A program made the position numbers and the translations under genes. From an uncultured Pseudomonadota bacterium (GTDB lineage Bacteria > Pseudomonadota > Gammaproteobacteria > Burkholderiales > SG8-39), in NCBI GenBank assembly GCA_903834835.1, contig CAILKO010000035.1, positions 1 to 64,000 of the forward strand: a stretch of DNA of 64,000 bases, written 5' to 3'. Below, piece after piece: positions 27,233 to 36,186 of this stretch. Position 1 is the first letter of the stretch; each line of letters begins with the position of its first letter. The notes below the pieces were generated by a model. The model did no database searches. It saw only the letters and a list, made by a program, of their open reading frames with translations, and was not told the DNA's origin.

Positions 27233-29167
27233 ATGACCGACCCGGCTGCCCGGCCCTTGGCAAACCAGCCGGTGACAACGGCAGCCCGCTCTCCGCTGGC
27301 CATCAGCTCTGCCGGGCGCGTAGCGATGGTGATCGCGGTGATTGCCGTTTGGCTCCTCGGAAGACCGTACAAGGGCATCACGCACGACGCAACCCTGTAC
27401 GTGGCCCAGGGGCTGAGGCAGCTCTCCCCCGCTAGATTTTCCGGGGACATATTCTTTGCGTTCGGTTCGCAGGATTCCTTCAGCGCCTTCTCGCCGATCT
27501 ACTCCCACTTAATTGAGGCGTGTGGACCTGCGTTCTCGGCCATGCTCCTCACCATCCTGGGGCAAGCCTCTTTTGTGTTTGCAGTCTGGCTGCTGGTACG
27601 TGCGCTGATAGGGGACACCTTGCACGGGGGGACCCTGCAGCGATGGTGGGCACTCGTGCTGATCGCAACCGTATCAGGTTACTACGGCGGCTTGGGCGTA
27701 TTCAGGTTTGCAGAACCGCTCGGGACCGCCCGGTCGCTCGCCGAACCGCTGTCAATCGCGGCACTGGCCGCGTTGCTCTCATCCAGGCTACCCGTTGCGC
27801 TGCTGCTGCTGGCGTTCGCAGCTCTCATCCATCCACTTGTTGCCGCGCCAGCCATCGCGGTCGCGACGATCTGTGTCGTGGTACCACGTCATGGCAGGAC
27901 ACTTGCGTCAGCGATGAAACTGGCAACGGCGGCAACGTTTCTAGCCATCGGCGCTGCGACGGCGGCAGGCGCCACAGCCTACTTCGATCCTACATGGCGC
28001 GCAGCTGTGATGGACCGTTCGCAGCACCTTTTTCTACTCGCATGGGAGACGCCCGATTGGTCGCGCGTCGCCTGGAGCTTCACCGTTGCGCTTCTCGCCC
28101 GCGGCCATCTTTCTGCCGATGGGCGCCGGTTTGTGGCCGCATCCGTGGCAGTCTGCGCAAGCGGCCTGGTCGGAAGTCTGCTCTCTGTCGACATACTCGA
28201 CAACGCGACCTTTGCCGGCCTGCAGATGTGGCGTGCCCACTGGCTGCTCCAAATGCTCGCGATCTTGCTCATACCCACTCTGGTGTGCGGTGCCTGGCAA
28301 TCCGGCAGCGCGGGCAAGACTGCTGCGGCGTGCATCATCGCAAGCTGCTGTTTCGCCAGGCCGGATCTCCCGGCATCTGCAGCTTTAGCTTTCGTCGCCG
28401 CTGTACTGCTTCGTCTGGAGCGGCGTCACCCAGGCTGGATGCCCGAAAACCTGCTGAAGCCCTCGCTGGGACTTGCCGCCTGCGCAGGGGCGGTTGGCAC
28501 CCTGTTCGACATTCAACTCCGGGAGCCGCTCGCCTATGGTCCCATTCAGCCCGATGCTTGGGTCGGTTTCTTTAGCATGGCCGGAACACCGGGGCTTCTG
28601 CTGTTACTTGCCGCGTGCATTGCCCTGCTCGCGAGTTCCCGCCTGTCTAAATTCGCAATCGCGGCCGGTCTTGCAATTGCAGTGCCGGCAGCCATGGCAT
28701 GGGACAGCCGCTCCCAGTGGACGCGCGCACTGGAAGCAGCGGCAGACGGCAGTCACCCATTCCGCGCCCATGTTCAACCGGGTGCAGAGGTATTCTGGCC
28801 TGCGGCCAGCACCCCCGCTTGGCTCGTCCTGCGCACCCGAAGCTGGTTCACCGGCGACCAGGGTGCAGGCATCGTGTTCCATCGTGAAACCGCAATGAAC
28901 TACGAGCTAAGGCGCACAGCATCCATGGCGCTCAGGCAGTCAATCGACAACTGCTCGTTGTCCTCAGACCCCTCATGCCCGGTTGATATCGCAAGGGCCC
29001 GTGCACTTTGTGAGCGCATCGACCATCCTGAGTTCCTTGTACTGGCGGGACGGATCGACGCCACCCCACTCAGCCGCTGGCCAACGCCCGGCTACCTGGG
29101 ATTCGGTCCGACATGGATAGACCTTCATGCCTGCCGAGATCTTGTGCACACCGCCGGTGACCGCTAG
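27233..29167 (+). CDS. Polytopic membrane protein, GT-C glycosyltransferase-like
   Basis: A 644-residue protein with about twelve hydrophobic segments up to residue 490 and a soluble C-terminal part of about 150 residues. The first loop holds an acidic motif (GITHDATLYVAQ) after membrane segment one, the position of the catalytic Asp in GT-C-fold glycosyltransferases. No Wzy/O-antigen-ligase motif was seen. It lies just downstream of the pilin terminator, as pilin-modifying genes such as tfpO or tfpW do in Pseudomonas. A role in pilin glycosylation is inferred; the family was not firmly recognised. An unrelated sugar or lipid function remains possible. Confidence 0.6.
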   Translation: MTDPAARPLANQPVTTAARSPLAISSAGRVAMVIAVIAVWLLGRPYKGITHDATLYVAQGLRQLSPARFSGDIFFAFGSQDSFSAFSPIYSHLIEACGPAFSAMLLTILGQASFVFAVWLLVRALIGDTLHGGTLQRWWALVLIATVSGYYGGLGVFRFAEPLGTARSLAEPLSIAALAALLSSRLPVALLLLAFAALIHPLVAAPAIAVATICVVVPRHGRTLASAMKLATAATFLAIGAATAAGATAYFDPTWRAAVMDRSQHLFLLAWETPDWSRVAWSFTVALLARGHLSADGRRFVAASVAVCASGLVGSLLSVDILDNATFAGLQMWRAHWLLQMLAILLIPTLVCGAWQSGSAGKTAAACIIASCCFARPDLPASAALAFVAAVLLRLERRHPGWMPENLLKPSLGLAACAGAVGTLFDIQLREPLAYGPIQPDAWVGFFSMAGTPGLLLLLAACIALLASSRLSKFAIAAGLAIAVPAAMAWDSRSQWTRALEAAADGSHPFRAHVQPGAEVFWPAASTPAWLVLRTRSWFTGDQGAGIVFHRETAMNYELRRTASMALRQSIDNCSLSSDPSCPVDIARARALCERIDHPEFLVLAGRIDATPLSRWPTPGYLGFGPTWIDLHACRDLVHTAGDR

Positions 29168-29508
29168 CCGCCTAGCCATCGGAATTCTGTGGATGCGAGA
29201 CAGTTCCGCTCTTCATACGGGACGATCCCCCGTCGCCGCATTCGTGCGTCCGGTAAGCGTCGCTCTCGCAAACTGCGCATCACCATGCTGATTTCATCCA
29301 CGGATCGGGTGCAAACCGGACATCGGCACCGTACTGGAGCACAGGCAGGCGGAGTACACCACTACCGGAAACCGCTATCGAAAAAGCTGCCGTTTATTCT
29401 GCCCTGCACAGAATAAGCGGCGGCAAGCACCAGGAACTCCGGCAGCAGGCTCGACGCAACTGAATTGACCGGAAGAATTCCAGATCGTCGGCGGTATACT
29501 CAGCCCCT
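29168..29508. other. Intergenic region, 341 bp, no gene seen
   Basis: No credible coding frame was found between the membrane protein and kdsD. The region contains one AT-rich hairpin (29390-29420). A TTGACC (29465-29470) and a TATACT (29495-29500) lie upstream of kdsD, but 24 bp apart, too far for an ordinary sigma-70 promoter. The TATACT ends 9 bp before the first kdsD ATG. Confidence 0.6.
29390..29420. repeat. Hairpin-forming inverted repeat
   Basis: CCGTTTATTCTG (29390-29401) and CAGAATAAGCGG (29409-29420) pair over 12 bp with one G-T wobble and a 7-base loop. There is no T-run on either side, so it is not a standard intrinsic terminator. It could still end the upstream transcript or be an operator. 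Confidence 0.5.
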
Positions 29509-30537
29509 ATGATGAAGGCAGTTACAGTGAATTCTGCGATGCCGGCCGCTGGCACCACCTCTGTCGCGCGACAGACAGCGCTCGATCTCGCACGCAGAGT
29601 ACTGACGATCGAAGCGGATGCGGTCCGTGCCTTGGTGGACCGAGTAGACACGCAGTTTTTCGAGGCCGTTCAGATGATCCTCGGGTGCCGCGGACGGATC
29701 ATCGTGAGCGGCATCGGTAAATCCGGGCATATCGCCCGGAAAATCGCGTCTACCATGGCCAGCACCGGCACACCGGCGCATTTCGTTCACCCGGCTGAGG
29801 CGAGCCATGGCGACCTCGGCATGGTACTTCCCATGGACGTGTTCTTGTGCGTATCAAATTCCGGCGAAAGCGATGAACTTTTGCGAATTGTGCCGCTTGT
29901 GAAACGGCAAGGCGCTCAGTTGATCGCCATGACAGGAAATTCCTCGTCATCACTCGCTCAGGAAGCTGACGTACACCTCGATTCTGCGGTCGCGCAGGAA
30001 GCCTGTCCTCTCAATCTAGCCCCGACAGCCAGCACTACCGCGGCCCTTGCCCTCGGTGACGCGCTCGCGATCGCGCTTCTCGACGCCCGCGGATTCTCCG
30101 AGGCAGACTTCGCCCGAGCACACCCGGGTGGCGCACTTGGCCGGCGGTTGCTCACCCACGTCGCCGACGTGATGCGCAAAGGCGCGGCCGTACCAGCCGT
30201 ACCGCTCGAAGCATCACTCAAGGAAGCGCTGCTCGAGATGACCCGTGGCGGCATCGGCATGACCGCCGTGGTCGACGGCAAGCGCACCGTTGCCGGAGTG
30301 TTCACGGACGGAGACCTTCGCAGAATGCTTGACCGGACAATTCCGAATTTTGATTCGGTCGTGATCCGCGACCTGATGACGCCGGACCCCAGGGTTATCC
30401 ACCCGGACGCTCTTGCCGTAGAGGCGGTCCAGTTGATGGAGTCGCACAAGGTGAACCAGATGCTGGTCGTCGACGCGAACGGAGTCCTGGTGGGGGCCCT
30501 GAACATGCACGACCTGTTCCGCGCGAAAGTCATATAG
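29509..30537 (+). CDS. kdsD: D-arabinose-5-phosphate isomerase KdsD
   Basis: Interconverts ribulose-5-phosphate and arabinose-5-phosphate, the first step toward Kdo for lipopolysaccharide. The 342-residue protein has a SIS domain (about 50-190: GRIIVSGIGKSGHIARKIAS, then SNSGESDEL). Two CBS domains follow (about 215-265 and 285-342). This KpsF/KdsD layout is complete. The gene overlaps kdsC by one base. ATG codons at 29509, 29512 and 29539 are all possible starts; the conserved part begins only near residue 17. Confidence 0.95.
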   Translation: MMKAVTVNSAMPAAGTTSVARQTALDLARRVLTIEADAVRALVDRVDTQFFEAVQMILGCRGRIIVSGIGKSGHIARKIASTMASTGTPAHFVHPAEASHGDLGMVLPMDVFLCVSNSGESDELLRIVPLVKRQGAQLIAMTGNSSSSLAQEADVHLDSAVAQEACPLNLAPTASTTAALALGDALAIALLDARGFSEADFARAHPGGALGRRLLTHVADVMRKGAAVPAVPLEASLKEALLEMTRGGIGMTAVVDGKRTVAGVFTDGDLRRMLDRTIPNFDSVVIRDLMTPDPRVIHPDALAVEAVQLMESHKVNQMLVVDANGVLVGALNMHDLFRAKVI

Positions 30538-31079
30538 TGGTCTCCGAACTGCCGCCCGATGCGCGGGCCCGCGCTCGCGGCATACGCCTGATGGTTTTTG
30601 ACGTCGACGGCGTGCTTACGGACGGTCGACTCTGGTACGGGCCGGACGGCGAGGCGCTGAAGGCATTCCACTCGTTCGACGGCCAGGGAATCAAGATGCT
30701 GCAGCATGCGGGAATATTGACCGCAGTCCTTTCCGGACGAAAATCCGACGCTGTTACGAAACGCGCGGCGGAGCTTTGTATCCCGCATGTGCTGCAGGGC
30801 ATCGATGACAAGGGTTCCGCGTTTGATAGCCTGTTGCAGGAACTTTCGCTGAAACCAGTTGCTGCCGGGTACATGGGCGACGACGTGATCGATCTGCCAG
30901 TCCTGCGTAGATGTGGATTCGCGTGCGTCCCGCGCGAGGCGCCCGAGTGGGTGCGTCGCCACGCACACTACGTCCCGAAGGCATCCGCCGGAATGGGTGC
31001 GGCGCGCGAAGTGTGCGAACTCCTCCTCGAAGCTCAGGATGCACTCGCTCCAGCTCTGGCCGCATATCTCGCGAAGTGA
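30537..31079 (+). CDS. kdsC: Kdo-8-phosphate phosphatase KdsC
   Basis: HAD-superfamily phosphatase that releases Kdo from Kdo-8-phosphate. The 180-residue protein has HAD motif I in MVFDVDGVLTDGRLWYG with both aspartates, motif II near LSGRKSD, and motif III/IV in VAAGYMGDDVIDLPVL. There is no cap domain, as expected for the tetrameric KdsC type. The start is a GTG sharing one base with the kdsD stop (TAGTG), so the pair is probably translationally coupled. Confidence 0.95.
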   Translation: MVSELPPDARARARGIRLMVFDVDGVLTDGRLWYGPDGEALKAFHSFDGQGIKMLQHAGILTAVLSGRKSDAVTKRAAELCIPHVLQGIDDKGSAFDSLLQELSLKPVAAGYMGDDVIDLPVLRRCGFACVPREAPEWVRRHAHYVPKASAGMGAAREVCELLLEAQDALAPALAAYLAK

Positions 31080-31097
31080 TCCTCGGGACGCCGTCGC

Positions 31098-31676
31098 ATG
31101 AATCTATCACTCGCCCGCCTCATGCCACTGATGTTTGTCCTCGTACTTGCTTTGATATCCCTCTGGCTCGAGCGCGCGGTAAATCGTGAAACCGCGCATC
31201 CCTCCTTGCGTCGCCACGATCCCGACTACATCGTGTCCCGCTTCACTCTAACGGCCTTCGATGCCAAGGGGCGGATCGAGTCTTCGGTTGCGGCGGAAAA
31301 GATGAGCCACTTTCCGGACAGCGACACGACCGAAATTCTGCAACCCAAAGTGGTCCGCTCTCGCGAGGATCGCCCGGCTGTCACAGTATCCGCCAGGCGC
31401 GGCGTAATGTCGCGCGACGGCGCTGACATCTTCCTCTACGATGACGTCGTCCTGGTGCGCGCAGCCGGAGCCGGCAGCCCGCAAGGAACAATCGAAACGT
31501 CTTATATGTATTTCGACCGCGCTCGGCCTTTCGCCCGCACGGATCGAACGATCCGTTTTTACGAGCCCGGACGTACGCTCAGCGGCCGCGGCATGGAGTA
31601 CGACGGCGCATTGCACCAGTTCATCCTGAAGAGCGAAGTCCGCGGAAGTTTCGACAAAGGGAAGAATCGATCATGA
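31098..31676 (+). CDS. lptC: LPS export protein LptC
   Basis: Bitopic component of the LPS export bridge. The 192-residue protein has one N-terminal membrane segment (about 8-24) and a periplasmic beta-jellyroll (about 40-185) with the family features HDPDYIVSRFTLTAFDAKGR and SGRGMEYDGALHQFIL. Length and position between kdsC and lptA are standard. It overlaps lptA by 4 bp. Sequence similarity in this family is low, but topology and order agree. Confidence 0.92.
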   Translation: MNLSLARLMPLMFVLVLALISLWLERAVNRETAHPSLRRHDPDYIVSRFTLTAFDAKGRIESSVAAEKMSHFPDSDTTEILQPKVVRSREDRPAVTVSARRGVMSRDGADIFLYDDVVLVRAAGAGSPQGTIETSYMYFDRARPFARTDRTIRFYEPGRTLSGRGMEYDGALHQFILKSEVRGSFDKGKNRS

Positions 31677-32251
31677 TTCACATGAGGAACGCCCGCCGCG
31701 CGCCCGGCAATCGGACCATGCGCGGCCGCGCATGCGCACGGCATGCTCTGATATTCCTGGCCGCCATGCTGCCATTACTATCATCAGCTGAACGCGCAGA
31801 CCGTGACAAACCTACGAATATCGAGGCTGCCAGGATGGTGGCCGACGACGTTCGACGTACAAGCACATTTGAGGGCGGCGTTACGGTAAGCAAGGGGACG
31901 ATGTCGCTGACGGCGGACCGACTGATCGTCCGGCAGGACGCCCAAGGCAACTATAAGGCGACTGCAACAGGCGCCCCCGTAAAGTTTCGGCAGCGAACTG
32001 ACGCAAAGGGCGAACGCCCTGCCGGCTGGGTCGATGGGGAAGCCATGCGTATCGAGCTGGACGACCGCGATCAAAAAATCGAACTGTTCGAAAAGGCGCG
32101 CGTGACGCGTGACCTTGACGAGGTGCGGGGCGATTACATATTTTTGGATCAGCGCAGTGAAACCTTCACGGTCAGCAGCGGCAAGGAGCAGCCGGGGGGC
32201 AGGGTTCGCGCGGTGATCCAGCCGAAGGCAGCACCGGCCGACCCAAAATGA
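31673..32251 (+). CDS. lptA: LPS transport periplasmic protein LptA
   Basis: Periplasmic bridge subunit that carries LPS between LptC and LptD. The 192-residue protein has an N-terminal signal region whose hydrophobic core is about residues 26-39 ([14 protein letters not shown]). The OstA-like repeat pattern follows: [34 protein letters not shown] and [13 protein letters not shown]. The signal leader is long (about 42 residues); an in-frame ATG for MRGRACARH at residue 16 could be the true start. Confidence 0.93.
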   Translation: MIHMRNARRAPGNRTMRGRACARHALIFLAAMLPLLSSAERADRDKPTNIEAARMVADDVRRTSTFEGGVTVSKGTMSLTADRLIVRQDAQGNYKATATGAPVKFRQRTDAKGERPAGWVDGEAMRIELDDRDQKIELFEKARVTRDLDEVRGDYIFLDQRSETFTVSSGKEQPGGRVRAVIQPKAAPADPK

Positions 32252-32294
32252 CGCGCCAATTCGTTCCGGGGTTTCGCGCGGGAGCGCACCGGCG

Positions 32295-33017
32295 GTGAGC
32301 GTCCTGAGTGCCCAGCGCCTGCGCAAACGATACAAATCCCGCACCGTCGTTCAGGACGTGTCGCTCGACGTTACAAGCGGCGAGGTGGTTGGCCTCCTCG
32401 GACCGAACGGTGCTGGAAAGACCACATGTTTTTATATGATTGTAGGTCTGGTTACTGCGGACGCAGGTGCGATCCATCTGGATGGCCGCGATCTCACGCA
32501 CCTTCCTATCCACCGACGAGCGCGTCTCGGCATTTCCTATCTGCCCCAGGAGAACTCGGTTTTTCGGCGTCTGACGGTGGAAGAGAACATCCGGGCTGTG
32601 CTCGAACTTCAGGATATGCCTGAAGCCGACGTCGAGCTGAGGCTGAACGAACTGCTTTCTGACCTCGGCATCGCGACCCTTCGTGGCCTTGTCGCAATAT
32701 CACTTTCCGGAGGCGAACGCAGGCGCCTCGAGATAGCGCGCGCGCTCGCGACGCGCCCCTCATTTGTTCTGCTGGACGAGCCGTTTGCCGGCGTCGACCC
32801 GATCGCAGTACTCGATATTCAGCGCATCATTGGCTACCTGAAGGAACGCTCGATCGGTGTGCTGATCACCGACCATAATGTGCGCGAAACCCTGGGAATC
32901 TGCGACCGCGCCTACATCATCAACGAAGGCGCGGTCCTCGCCTCCGGCCCCCCGGAGGAGATCGTCTACAATGAACACGTTCGCCGGGTCTATCTCGGCG
33001 AAAACTTCCGCATGTGA
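32295..33017 (+). CDS. lptB: LPS export ABC transporter ATP-binding protein LptB
   Basis: ATPase that powers LPS extraction from the inner membrane with LptF and LptG (not in this window). The 240-residue protein has Walker A GPNGAGKT (36-43), the signature [14 protein letters not shown] and Walker [17 protein letters not shown], plus [18 protein letters not shown] typical of LptB. The GTG start at 32295 follows a gap of 43 bp after lptA. Standard order before rpoN. Confidence 0.96.
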   Translation: MSVLSAQRLRKRYKSRTVVQDVSLDVTSGEVVGLLGPNGAGKTTCFYMIVGLVTADAGAIHLDGRDLTHLPIHRRARLGISYLPQENSVFRRLTVEENIRAVLELQDMPEADVELRLNELLSDLGIATLRGLVAISLSGGERRRLEIARALATRPSFVLLDEPFAGVDPIAVLDIQRIIGYLKERSIGVLITDHNVRETLGICDRAYIINEGAVLASGPPEEIVYNEHVRRVYLGENFRM

Positions 33018-33057
33018 CCCATCCCGGGTCATTGGCCTCCGCTCCCAGCCAGGATTC

Positions 33058-34527
33058 ATGAAGCCGACTCTGCAGTTCCGGCTGTCCCAGCACCTCGCGC
33101 TGACACCCCAGCTTCAGCAGTCGATCCGGCTACTCCAGCTGTCCACGGTCGAACTGAATCAGGAAATTGAGCGTCTGCTGCTTGAGAATCCCATACTGGA
33201 GCGCGAAGATGCATTCCAGGACCCGGGCAGATCGGCTGGCTCGGATCCATCGGCCTCCACCTCCGACACGCAAGACGGAAGCTCGCGCGCTGCACAGGAT
33301 GAGGCAAGGGCCGATAGCACTGCGACAGCACAGGAGAACTCCGGGGAATCTTCCGGGGATGGCGACTGGGAGCCATCCTACAGTGCCGCGACTCCGGCCG
33401 GCGACGATGACGATAGCGACCGTACATTCTCAACACCCGATTCGCCGACGTTGCGCGAGCACCTGCTATCCCAGCTGTCGCTGCTGCAGATTTCGACTCG
33501 CGATCGCCTTCTGGTCGGTCTCCTGATCGACGCGCTCGACGAGGACGGCTACCTTACCCAGCCGCTCGAAGAGATTCTCGATATGATGCCCGACGAACTG
33601 CAGATCGACCGTGACGACCTCGCGATCGCGCTGAGGCATTTGCAACAGCTGGAGCCCTCTGGCGTCGGTGCACGCTCGCCGAGCGAATGTCTCACACTGC
33701 AGCTGGAAGCTCAGCAGGACGACCCAGATCCCGCGGTCCGCGCCCTTGCAATCACAATCGCCCGCAGTCATCTCGTGCTGCTCGCCAGCAGGGACTATTC
33801 ACGGCTCAGGACGGCAACGGGCGCAAGTGAGGAAGACGTCAAGGCCGCGCACCGCCTGATCCGCCGCTTGAGCCCGCGTCCCGGCGCAGAGTTTGCCCGG
33901 ATCGAAGCGCGCTACGTTGTGCCCGACGTGTACCTGCGCAAGCTGCGCAATGTCTGGCGCGTCAGCCTGAATCCCGAAGCCATGCCCAGATTGCGGATTA
34001 ACAGGCTCTACGCCGAGCTCGCGGGCTCGGCGCGCAGCGGCGGCAGCGCGCTGTCCGGTCAGGTGCAGGAAGCCCGCTGGCTGATCAAGAACATCCAGCA
34101 GCGCTTCGACACCATCCTGCGCGTATCGCAGGCAATCGTGGACCGGCAACGCAACTTCTTCGAGCACGGCGAGGTCGCAATGCGCCCGCTCGTGCTGCGG
34201 GAGATCGCCGACATACTCGGATTGCACGAGAGCACGATCTCTCGCGTCACTACGCAGAAGTTCATGGCGACTCCGCGCGGCACCTTCGAACTCAAGTATT
34301 TTTTCGGCAGCCATGTAGCAACCGACACGGGCGGCGCGGCATCCTCAACCGCCATTCGTGCACTTATCAGGCAGCTCGTCACAGCGGAAAATTCGGATAC
34401 CCCGCTCTCGGACTCCAAAATTGCCCAACTGCTGGGCGAACAGGGCATCGTCGTCGCCCGGCGCACGATTGCCAAGTATCGCGAAGCGCTGCATATTCCG
34501 CCTGTGAGCCAGCGCAAACGGCTCTAG
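33058..34527 (+). CDS. rpoN: RNA polymerase sigma-54 factor RpoN
   Basis: Sigma factor for -24/-12 promoters, which need AAA+ activators. The 489-residue protein starts at ATG 33058 with MKPTLQFRLSQHLALTPQL, the region I activator-binding sequence rich in Gln and Leu. An acidic linker (about 50-125) is region II. The core-binding and DNA-binding region III follows. The RpoN box is present as ARRTIAKYREAL near the C-terminus. It should read the pilin promoter in this window. The frame is open upstream but overlaps lptB, so the ATG 40 bp after lptB is chosen. Confidence 0.97.
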   Translation: MKPTLQFRLSQHLALTPQLQQSIRLLQLSTVELNQEIERLLLENPILEREDAFQDPGRSAGSDPSASTSDTQDGSSRAAQDEARADSTATAQENSGESSGDGDWEPSYSAATPAGDDDDSDRTFSTPDSPTLREHLLSQLSLLQISTRDRLLVGLLIDALDEDGYLTQPLEEILDMMPDELQIDRDDLAIALRHLQQLEPSGVGARSPSECLTLQLEAQQDDPDPAVRALAITIARSHLVLLASRDYSRLRTATGASEEDVKAAHRLIRRLSPRPGAEFARIEARYVVPDVYLRKLRNVWRVSLNPEAMPRLRINRLYAELAGSARSGGSALSGQVQEARWLIKNIQQRFDTILRVSQAIVDRQRNFFEHGEVAMRPLVLREIADILGLHESTISRVTTQKFMATPRGTFELKYFFGSHVATDTGGAASSTAIRALIRQLVTAENSDTPLSDSKIAQLLGEQGIVVARRTIAKYREALHIPPVSQRKRL

Positions 34528-34618
34528 TGCCAAGTCCGGTTCAACCCGCTAATTTGGAAGGTGAATCCGCCCAGCAAGCAGCACCCGCAGGCTGGCGCTG
34601 ATGGAGTACCTCGGGAGG

Positions 34619-34624
34619 TATAAT
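34619..34624 (+). promoter_or_regulatory. Possible -10 element upstream of ptsN
   Basis: A perfect TATAAT in a GC-rich 171-bp gap between rpoN and ptsN. No good -35 hexamer is found 16-18 bp upstream, so this is a weak call. The gap is the place where hpf is usually found and contains no hpf-like frame. Confidence 0.35.
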
Positions 34625-34698
34625 GTGCCACCCTTCCGACCCGGACGGGCGCGAACTCGGCCGGGCAGCACTCCGCATAAAATCTGCCCCTGCCCAAC

Positions 34699-35184
34699 AT
34701 GAGCCTAGTCGCCAAGCTTCTGCCGCCAGCGAACGTGTTGCTTGATCTGCAAGTCTCTAGCAAGAAGCGGCTTTTCGAACAGATCGGACTGCTCTTTGAA
34801 AACAATCACGGTATCGCGCGCAGCATCGTGTTCGACAGTCTGTTCGCGCGCGAACGACTGGGTTCGACCGGCCTCGGCAAGGGTGTGGCCATTCCACACG
34901 GCCGCATCAAGGGACTCAGGGAGGTGCTTGGTGCATTTCTCCGTCTCGAGCATCCCGTGCCGTTCGACGCACCCGACGGCAAACCGGTCCATCTGGCGTT
35001 CGCGCTTCTCGTACCCGAACAGGCAACCGAGAAACACCTGCAGATTCTCTCGGAACTGGCGCAAATGTTCAGCGACCGCGGCCTTCGCGACGCGCTGTCC
35101 GGCGCGCACAGCGCCGATTCCCTCCACCGCATGATCGTAGAATGGCACCCCGATGTTGCAGGTAAACGTCACGCGATTGCATGA
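34699..35184 (+). CDS. ptsN: Nitrogen-PTS EIIA protein PtsN
   Basis: EIIA-type regulator of the nitrogen PTS, which controls potassium and nitrogen functions by its phosphorylation state. The 161-residue protein has the phosphohistidine motif GVAIPHGR with His67, and the flanking ERLGSTGLGKG and LLVPEQATEKHLQILSELA segments of the fold. It overlaps hprK by 32 bp. Standard neighbour of rpoN. Confidence 0.95.
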   Translation: MSLVAKLLPPANVLLDLQVSSKKRLFEQIGLLFENNHGIARSIVFDSLFARERLGSTGLGKGVAIPHGRIKGLREVLGAFLRLEHPVPFDAPDGKPVHLAFALLVPEQATEKHLQILSELAQMFSDRGLRDALSGAHSADSLHRMIVEWHPDVAGKRHAIA

Positions 35185-36106
35185 AGACAACCGTGAGGCG
35201 CTCGGCCTGTCCTGGATCGCAGGACATGACGGCTCCGCGGCTGTACGCAGGGAGGCCGCCGCATCAGCAGCGCTCGTCGGCCACCTCAATCTGACTCACC
35301 CGAACAGTGTGCAGGTTCTGGGCGAGTTCGAAGCATCGGCCTTTGGCGGCCCGGAGGAAGCGGCGCGGAAATTCATCGATGGCCTGTTTGCGTCGCGACC
35401 GGCGGCAGTCATTCTCGCGGATGGCATTCCTGCTCCAAACTACCTCATCGAGGTCGCCGACGCACGCCACATGCCGGTGCTCGCAACCGGCCATGGCGCA
35501 GTTCAGGTCATCGAGAAGCTTTCACGCTACCTCGCGAAAGCGCTCGCGGATTCGACCGAGCGCCACGGCGTTTTCATGGATGTGCTCGGCCTCGGTGTCC
35601 TGATCACCGGAGACTCGGGTGTGGGCAAGAGCGAGCTCGCGCTCGAACTAATCAGCCGGGGCCATGGCCTGGTTGCCGACGACGTAGTGGATATATCCCG
35701 CATCGCCGCGAATACACTTGAAGGCCGTTGTCCGCCCCTGCTGAAGGACTTTCTCGAGGTGCGCGGACTCGGCCTCCTGAACATCCGCACCATCTTCGGC
35801 GAAACCGCAGTTCGACCCAAGATGAAACTCAAACTGATCGCCCATCTGGCTCGGCCGAATTCCGGCTCCCCCGACCTCGTCGAGCGGCTTCCATTGGCCG
35901 AACTGTCGGAAGCAATGCTGGGTGTAACAGTGCGCAAGGTGATGATTCCCGTGGCAGCAGGGCGCAATCTTGCCGTCCTGCTCGAAGCCGCTGTACGAGA
36001 CTACATCCTGAAGTTGCGCGGCATCGATTCGAACGCCGAGTTCGCCGAGCGCCAGCGCAAAGCCATGGAACTTGCCTCGGTCCGTGAGGATCTCGGACAA
36101 ACCTGA
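35153..36106 (+). CDS. hprK: HPr kinase/phosphorylase HprK
   Basis: Phosphorylates and dephosphorylates HPr at a serine; in proteobacteria it is coupled to PTS-based regulation rather than classical catabolite repression. The 317-residue protein has Walker A GDSGVGKS (153-160) preceded by the conserved RHGVFMDVLG segment with His138. The HprK signature LEVRGLGLLNIRTIFGE follows. It begins within the ptsN 3' end and is followed by rapZ 80 bp later. Confidence 0.95.
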   Translation: MLQVNVTRLHEDNREALGLSWIAGHDGSAAVRREAAASAALVGHLNLTHPNSVQVLGEFEASAFGGPEEAARKFIDGLFASRPAAVILADGIPAPNYLIEVADARHMPVLATGHGAVQVIEKLSRYLAKALADSTERHGVFMDVLGLGVLITGDSGVGKSELALELISRGHGLVADDVVDISRIAANTLEGRCPPLLKDFLEVRGLGLLNIRTIFGETAVRPKMKLKLIAHLARPNSGSPDLVERLPLAELSEAMLGVTVRKVMIPVAAGRNLAVLLEAAVRDYILKLRGIDSNAEFAERQRKAMELASVREDLGQT

Positions 36107-36186
36107 GTCCGCCGGGAGGGCGGGATGCCGGGAGCAGCGAACAGGCCTTTGCGGTGCGGAGCATTCCCGTCTAGAGTCCTGCTGTG

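Noticed and set aside
29189-29416. Small open frame of 75 codons downstream of the GT-C-like gene
   Set aside because: Arg-rich composition, no ribosome binding site and no family features; treated as non-coding.
29465-29500. TTGACC and TATACT as a sigma-70 promoter for kdsD
   Set aside because: The spacing is 24 bp, outside the working range of about 16-18 bp.
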